From: Anaerolineaceae bacterium
GTDB lineage: Bacteria > Chloroflexota > Anaerolineae > Anaerolineales > Anaerolineaceae
DNA: 9,984 bases
Direction: 5' to 3'
Assembly: GCA_003542325.1 (NCBI GenBank)
Contig: DPKV01000254.1
Location: 1-9,984 of the forward strand
This document shows, in pieces, positions 5,610-9,984 of this stretch. The notes beneath the pieces were generated by a model, which was given only the letters and a program-made list of their open reading frames with translations, made no database searches and was not told the origin of the DNA. Each line of letters begins with the position of its first letter. Position 1 is the stretch's first letter. Position numbers and translations under genes: made by a program.

Positions 5610-6404
5610 ATGACAGAATTGACGGAGAGTAAAACAAAGCCTAAAATAAAATTTGGTGAAGGTCAGTGGGGTTGGTTTTATAGAATTTTCGTCAAAACGA
5701 AACAAGTCTTTTCTGAAATTGTTGAAATGAATCTACGGGTTTGGTTAAGACCGATGATGGTCTTATCTATTCTCACACTAATCCTTTCGCTGGCAGGAGG
5801 GCCGTCTCGACTGGCCAATGCTCAGATGGGTATGAATGAGATGCCGCAAGACTACCCATATTGGTCCGAAGAACAACAGAACCAATATTTCCAGGGACAG
5901 GCGGAGATGCAAAGCCCCTTATTTATTTACGTATTCCCTGCTTTGATCTCTCTGTCCGGACTTTGGTTAGGGTGGTTCCTTTTGGGAAATATTTTACACC
6001 TCATGATGACCTTTAAAGGCTCCCGGCAATCGCAAGGCGCGTACCTCAACCTTGTGGCTTGGGCAGCGATGCCTTTTACGATCCGCTGCCTTGTCCAGAT
6101 TGTCGCCCTGTTTGCCACCCGGCAAGTGATTGATGAGCCTGGGCTGTCAGGATTTTTGGATGTGGGGGATAGCGCGGGTCTGGCTTTTCTAAAAGTTCTA
6201 TTGGGGATGCTGGATATATATTCGTTTGGGTTCGTTTTCTTGTTATGGTTCGGCGCACCGATCATCAGTGGATTGAAACCGGAGAAAACCTGGTGGGTGA
6301 CTATTCTGGCTGTTGTGGTTTTTATCCTCCTGGCTGCGCTGCCGATTTTTATCATGAGCCGGTTGAGCAGTTTAGGTTCCATCCAGCCTTATCTGTTTTT
6401 CTAA
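5610..6404 (+). CDS. Yip1-like multi-pass membrane protein
   Basis: The 264-residue protein has a charged cytoplasmic N-terminus (1-45) and about five membrane segments, near 48-64, 104-130, 147-170, 190-220 and 228-249. The spacing and the LRVWLRP motif before the first segment, the long extracytoplasmic loop, and the LVAWAAMPF..R motif (148-159) resemble the Yip1 domain family found next to ABC exporters in bacteria. The first loop (about 65-103) is rich in Met, Gln, Tyr and Trp. The family function is not well defined; a role in membrane organisation or as an exporter accessory is inference. It is the first gene of a four-gene operon, with the ATPase starting 18 bases after its stop. The start at 5610 is preceded by GGAGGA. 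Confidence 0.7.
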   Translation: MTELTESKTKPKIKFGEGQWGWFYRIFVKTKQVFSEIVEMNLRVWLRPMMVLSILTLILSLAGGPSRLANAQMGMNEMPQDYPYWSEEQQNQYFQGQAEMQSPLFIYVFPALISLSGLWLGWFLLGNILHLMMTFKGSRQSQGAYLNLVAWAAMPFTIRCLVQIVALFATRQVIDEPGLSGFLDVGDSAGLAFLKVLLGMLDIYSFGFVFLLWFGAPIISGLKPEKTWWVTILAVVVFILLAALPIFIMSRLSSLGSIQPYLFF

Positions 6405-6422
6405 TGCAGGGCAGGGACGGCT

Positions 6423-7127
6423 ATGTCTTTTATTGAAACGCGTGCGCTTTCAAAATACTTTCAAATGGGTTCGGTTACCGTTAAAGCGCTCGATAATGTG
6501 AACCTGAAAATTGACCAGAGATCCATATCTACCATTATGGGGCCATCCGGATCAGGGAAGAGTACCTTGCTACATTTGCTGGGAGGATTGGACAGGCCAA
6601 CGGATGGGATGATCCGCGTCAACGGCAATGTCCTCAATGACCTGGATGAAAACGATCTGGCGTTTTTTCGCCGGGAAACGGTTGGCTTTGTCTTTCAGGC
6701 GTTCAACCTGCTCCAATCGTTGACGGCACTCGAAAATGTCAGCTTCCCCATGCGGTTTTTAAATATGCCCCACAAGGTCCGCAATGAACGTGCATTGGAC
6801 TTATTGGACCAGGTTGGCATAGCCGATCGGGCGGACCATAAACCGGCCGAACTATCCGGTGGGGAACAGCAGAGAGTGGCTATTGCCAGGGCCCTGGTCA
6901 ATGATCCCATGATGATCCTGGCGGATGAGCCAACCGGGAACCTGGATTCGGTCAGTGGCTGGGCCATCATGGAAATTCTGGCAGGTTTAAACAAGTTGGG
7001 TAAAACCATTGTTGTGGTGACGCATGATCCACGCATGACCCAGTTTACCAACCATGTGCTTTATATATTGGATGGGGACCTGGTTTCAGAGGATGTTTAT
7101 CAGGAAGCGATTCAAGTGAACGGCTAG
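6423..7127 (+). CDS. ABC transporter ATPase, MacB/LolD type
   Basis: This cytoplasmic nucleotide-binding subunit powers the permease encoded two genes downstream. At 234 residues it is full length for the family. Visible motifs are Walker A GPSGSGKST (40-48), the Q-loop VFQAFNLL (90-97), the signature LSGGEQQRVAIARAL (144-158), Walker B MMILADEPTGNLD (163-175), where ADEPTGNLD is typical of MacB, LolD and FtsE proteins, and the switch histidine in VVTHD (198-202). All catalytic residues are present. AGGG lies 6 bases upstream of the ATG. It forms an operon with 5610-6404, 7138-8583 and 8594-9928, the separations being 18, 10 and about 10 bases. Substrate is unknown; members of this group act as mechanotransmitters or exporters of peptides, lipoproteins or drugs. 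Confidence 0.95.
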   Translation: MSFIETRALSKYFQMGSVTVKALDNVNLKIDQRSISTIMGPSGSGKSTLLHLLGGLDRPTDGMIRVNGNVLNDLDENDLAFFRRETVGFVFQAFNLLQSLTALENVSFPMRFLNMPHKVRNERALDLLDQVGIADRADHKPAELSGGEQQRVAIARALVNDPMMILADEPTGNLDSVSGWAIMEILAGLNKLGKTIVVVTHDPRMTQFTNHVLYILDGDLVSEDVYQEAIQVNG

Positions 7128-7137
7128 AGGAATTAAT

Positions 7138-8583
7138 ATGAAAACAAAAATTACATTGATCCTGGTTTTATTTTCTTTGCTGGCAATTCTCCCAGGCGCG
7201 GGAGTATCCGCTCAGAGCAATACCGATCGACCGGTGGTTGTGATCTCCGCTTATACACCTTTTTCGACTCCATCCCGGGGGCAGGATTTCACAATGGCGG
7301 TATATTTTCATAACAGCGGGATGAAGGCGGCAACGAATATCCTGATCGAGTTTGTTCCTGGGCAATTACTCCCGCGGGATAATGGCGGGACTCAAATGAT
7401 TTACCAATTGATTTCAGATGAAACCAAGTCGGTCTCTCAGAAATTTACCGTCAGCCCGGACCTGTGGGGCGTGTATGTGGCGACCATGACCGTCAATATG
7501 GAATACTCGGACTATGATGGAAATTCCTATTCCGATTCTTTCACATTGACTGTGGATCTGAATGTTCCTGCGTACGTGGCTGCGACACCCACTCCCACAC
7601 CAACAGCTGGGCCCATCTTTCAACCTCAATTGGTGATTGACTCGTATTCCACTGATATAGAGATCCTCCAGCCCGGGACTTCTTTTGAGCTCTTCCTTGA
7701 GATTAAAAATCTTGGCAATGCGCCGGCTCAGGCAGTCTCAATGGTGATGGGCGGGGGCAGTGTTGAGATTAACCCTGAGGGAACCCCTCAACCCGGCATT
7801 TCGGGAGGTGAAGGGGAGTTTACAAATTTCGCGCCACTCGATTCATCGAATGTGAAATATATCGGGGACATCGCAGAGGGAGAGGCATTTAAAGCCTCTC
7901 AACGGATCGTGGTTAATGTTTCTACCTCGCCAGGTGCCTACTCTTTGAAATATTCATTTATCTATACGACGGAATCGGGTGAGAAAGTCGTGGATAACCA
8001 GGTGATCACCCTATTGGTTTACAAGATGCCATCCATCGAGGTTGGTTTTTATCAGGACCCCGGACCGATTTATGCAAACCAAACCAATTTTCTTCCTCTT
8101 CAAATTGTCAACCTGGGAAAGCAGAGCGTTGTGCTGGGTAATATGACGGTAGCCGCACAGGAGGCGTATCTTGAAAATAATTCAGCCCTGGTAGGCTTAG
8201 TGGACGCCGGCTTTTATTTTACATTGGATGTCCTGCTGACACCCAACCAGCCGGGTCCAATGGATATACAGATCACTGTGAATTACACGGACGATTTTAA
8301 CCAACCCCGAACTTATTCAACCGTCCTTACGGTTGAAGTCCTCGAAGCCATGCCGATTGAGGATTGGGGGCCGGATGGGATGGAAAATTGGAACGAAGGC
8401 TCCGGTTCCCAAATTCCGATTGATACAGATATCCTAGGTACGGAGACGTTCTGGCAAAAAGTATTACGGGTCATTAAAGGACTGTTTGGCCTGGACAGCG
8501 GGTCTTCCTCCGGTGAAACACAATTCCCCGATTATGAAAGCGGGGAAGGAATGCTCGATTCTGGTGTGATCAACCTCCCTTGA
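7138..8583 (+). CDS. Secreted CARDB-like multi-domain protein of an ABC exporter operon
   Basis: The 481-residue protein starts with a signal peptide (about 1-25: KTK, hydrophobic core, GAGVSAQS) and has no lipobox cysteine. Three beta-rich repeats follow, at about 31-143, 161-296 and 299-402, each with the N-S/N-L-G type motifs of CARDB or NPCBM-associated folds (HNSGMKAATN at 58-67, KNLGNAPAQ at 190-198, VNLGKQS at 324-330). A TPTPTPT linker (150-156) separates the first two. After an acidic stretch, an amphipathic segment FWQKVLRVIKGLFGL (438-452) and a Gly- and Ser-rich acidic tail end the protein; there is no clear C-terminal membrane anchor. The fold is usual in surface adhesins and in extracytoplasmic partners of MacB-type permeases in Chloroflexota and archaea. 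Ribosome binding site AGAGGA lies 6 bases before the ATG. The role, substrate or polymer binding for the adjacent transporter, is inference. Confidence 0.78.
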   Translation: MKTKITLILVLFSLLAILPGAGVSAQSNTDRPVVVISAYTPFSTPSRGQDFTMAVYFHNSGMKAATNILIEFVPGQLLPRDNGGTQMIYQLISDETKSVSQKFTVSPDLWGVYVATMTVNMEYSDYDGNSYSDSFTLTVDLNVPAYVAATPTPTPTAGPIFQPQLVIDSYSTDIEILQPGTSFELFLEIKNLGNAPAQAVSMVMGGGSVEINPEGTPQPGISGGEGEFTNFAPLDSSNVKYIGDIAEGEAFKASQRIVVNVSTSPGAYSLKYSFIYTTESGEKVVDNQVITLLVYKMPSIEVGFYQDPGPIYANQTNFLPLQIVNLGKQSVVLGNMTVAAQEAYLENNSALVGLVDAGFYFTLDVLLTPNQPGPMDIQITVNYTDDFNQPRTYSTVLTVEVLEAMPIEDWGPDGMENWNEGSGSQIPIDTDILGTETFWQKVLRVIKGLFGLDSGSSSGETQFPDYESGEGMLDSGVINLP

Positions 8584-8593
8584 AAGGGCTGTG

Positions 8594-9928
8594 ATGAAAC
8601 TCAAAGAATTGATCAGCTTGATCTTGCTTAATCTCAACCGCCGAAAGGGTCGGGTGTTGTTGACCTCCATTGGGGTTGTTATCGGTACAGCAGCGGTTGT
8701 GGTTTTGGTTTCTCTGGCGATGGGGCTGCAACAGAATGCAAATGAACAATTCGGGAGTGTGGCTGAAATGTCCCAGATTACGGTTATGCCTAACTGGGAA
8801 GCGGCTGTCGCCTTGGAAAGCAGCGTGAGTTCAACAAGCCCGACGCAATACAATGAACCTGATCCCATAACCTCGGACGTATTGGCGGAGTTGGCAGCGA
8901 TTCCCGGGGTGGCCCACGTCATCCCCCGCCAATATCTAATGGCGGGGGGCATGATGAAATTTGGAAGACTGGAAACCTACGCCAATATTATTGGGATCGG
9001 AACGGATGATATATCTGCGCTGGGTAATGAAATGGCCTCCGGAACCTCAGAGATTAGAAAAGGCACAATTCTCGTCGGTGAACAGGTGTTGAACAGCTTT
9101 TACAATCTCTCAGCGCGGCCTGGGCAGGACCCAACTGAGTTGCCTGACCTGCAAGGGCAAACAGTTACCTTGGAGCTCTCAAAATGGAGCAGCGATGAGA
9201 GTGGAAATTACACCGAAACGAAAAAAGTGATCCGTCTCCAGGTTGCCGGCATCATCAAGTCCTCCAGAAGCGAAGCCGATTACTCCGTGTATATGTCACT
9301 TGAGCAGGTTCAGGACATAAACGGCTGGGTAATGGGTCGCCGCGTAAATCCCGATCAGGATGGTTATGACATGGTTCTGGTTGTCGCGGAGGATCGTACC
9401 CTGGTATTGGACATCACGGCGCAGATCAATGAGATGGGTTTCATGGCATACACCTCACAGGAATATATCCAGAGTGTCAACAGTTTCTTTGTGGTATTAC
9501 AAATCATATTTGGCGGGGTTGGCGGAGTCGCTTTGCTGGTTGCTGCCATTGGGATTGCCAATACCATGACCATGGCGATCCTGGAACGCACCCGGGAAAT
9601 TGGGTTGATGAAGGCTGTTGGGGCAACGAACCAGGATGTCCTCAGTATATTCCTGGGCGAGGCGGCCGGGATCGGGTTTATCGGTGGGATTGGCGGCATC
9701 GTCGTGGGTATTTTGGTGGGCAAGTTGATCGATGTCTTTGGTAGTGTCTATATGGCTGGGCAGGCTTCGTCTGCGTACGGTGGGGTGGGAGGCATTTCGG
9801 TCAGCACTCCAATCTGGCTGATGTTGTTTGCGGTTCTTTTTTCAACCCTGATCGGGTTGATCTCAGGTTTGTACCCGGCTCTTAGAGCAGCCAGTCTGGT
9901 TCCTGTTGAGGCCCTTAAATACGAATAG
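8594..9928 (+). CDS. MacB-type ABC permease (FtsX-like domain)
   Basis: This membrane subunit pairs with the ATPase at 6423-7127. Residues near 20-45 form the first membrane helix, after a basic N-terminus (LNRRKGR). A large extracytoplasmic MacB core domain follows (about 50-290), then an FtsX-like domain with three more helices, about 300-325, 352-380 and 405-430. Between them the coupling helix reads MAILERTREIGLMKAVGA (about 328-344), a hallmark of the family, and the C-terminus ends in the typical GLYPALRAASL.PVEAL. Length, 444 residues, is normal. I prefer the ATG at 8594, since AAAGGG ends 5 bases upstream; a GTG at 8591 is also possible. It is the last gene of the operon. No terminator is visible in the 56 bases after it. 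Substrate is unknown. Confidence 0.93.
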   Translation: MKLKELISLILLNLNRRKGRVLLTSIGVVIGTAAVVVLVSLAMGLQQNANEQFGSVAEMSQITVMPNWEAAVALESSVSSTSPTQYNEPDPITSDVLAELAAIPGVAHVIPRQYLMAGGMMKFGRLETYANIIGIGTDDISALGNEMASGTSEIRKGTILVGEQVLNSFYNLSARPGQDPTELPDLQGQTVTLELSKWSSDESGNYTETKKVIRLQVAGIIKSSRSEADYSVYMSLEQVQDINGWVMGRRVNPDQDGYDMVLVVAEDRTLVLDITAQINEMGFMAYTSQEYIQSVNSFFVVLQIIFGGVGGVALLVAAIGIANTMTMAILERTREIGLMKAVGATNQDVLSIFLGEAAGIGFIGGIGGIVVGILVGKLIDVFGSVYMAGQASSAYGGVGGISVSTPIWLMLFAVLFSTLIGLISGLYPALRAASLVPVEALKYE

Positions 9929-9984
9929 ATTTGGTTTGTCAAAAAGCCGGTAAATTTCGTTGTGTTTTGCTTCAGATGAAATTG

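Noticed and set aside
5546..5632. Possible 28-codon leader peptide overlapping the start of the Yip1-like gene
   Set aside because: The purine-rich block upstream is about 17 bases from its ATG, too far for normal initiation, and no regulatory codon run is seen.
1..9984. CRISPR arrays, tRNA or rRNA genes
   Set aside because: I saw no regularly spaced direct repeats and no recognisable tRNA cloverleaf or rRNA sequence on either strand.

Overview
The window looks like a piece of a Gram-positive-type or monoderm-like bacterial genome, and the best guess is Chloroflexota, class Anaerolineae. This rests on gene style (a secreted CARDB-like protein with a TPTPTPT linker in an operon with a Yip1-like membrane protein and a MacB-type ABC exporter, plus a LytR-CpsA-Psr protein) and on moderate GC with AT-rich intergenic gaps. 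It is an inference, since no rRNA or marker gene is present. Whether the DNA is chromosomal or plasmid cannot be decided from the window.

Left part (1-3780): a partial unknown gene leaves the window on the minus strand (1-106). Facing away from it is a partition operon, parA (260-1096) and parB (1119-2285). Directly behind the parB stop lies a perfect 16-bp palindrome, TTTGCCACGTGGCAAA, followed by a strong terminator. A second perfect copy (3059-3074) and a one-sided variant (3005-3020) lie about 0.7 kb further on. They have the CACGTG core of ParB-binding parS sites but different arms, so I read them as the parS cluster of this ParB. An IS200-type insertion (terminal hairpins 2383-2398 and 2898-2917, tnpA 2430-2867) sits between the first palindrome and the other two and appears to have split the cluster. 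The third palindrome contains the GTG start codon of the next gene (3067-3780), which encodes an acidic N-terminal tail followed by two similar ribbon-helix-helix-like modules in one chain. Together these form a plausible partition locus with an added, duplicated DNA-binding protein whose translation start lies inside a putative ParB site.

Middle (3781-4347): about 570 bp without a convincing gene. It begins with a very AT-rich stretch with repeated ATATAC and ends in a leader with a small hairpin ahead of the next gene.

Right part (4348-9984): a membrane-anchored LytR-CpsA-Psr family protein (4348-5331) stands alone. After a 278-bp gap with an inverted repeat comes a tightly spaced four-gene operon: a Yip1-like membrane protein (5610-6404), a MacB/LolD-type ABC ATPase (6423-7127), a secreted CARDB-type protein (7138-8583) and a MacB-type permease (8594-9928). 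The ATPase and permease should form one exporter or mechanotransmission complex. The secreted protein is a likely extracytoplasmic partner, and the Yip1-like protein is an accessory of unknown role. The last 56 bases hold nothing I recognise.
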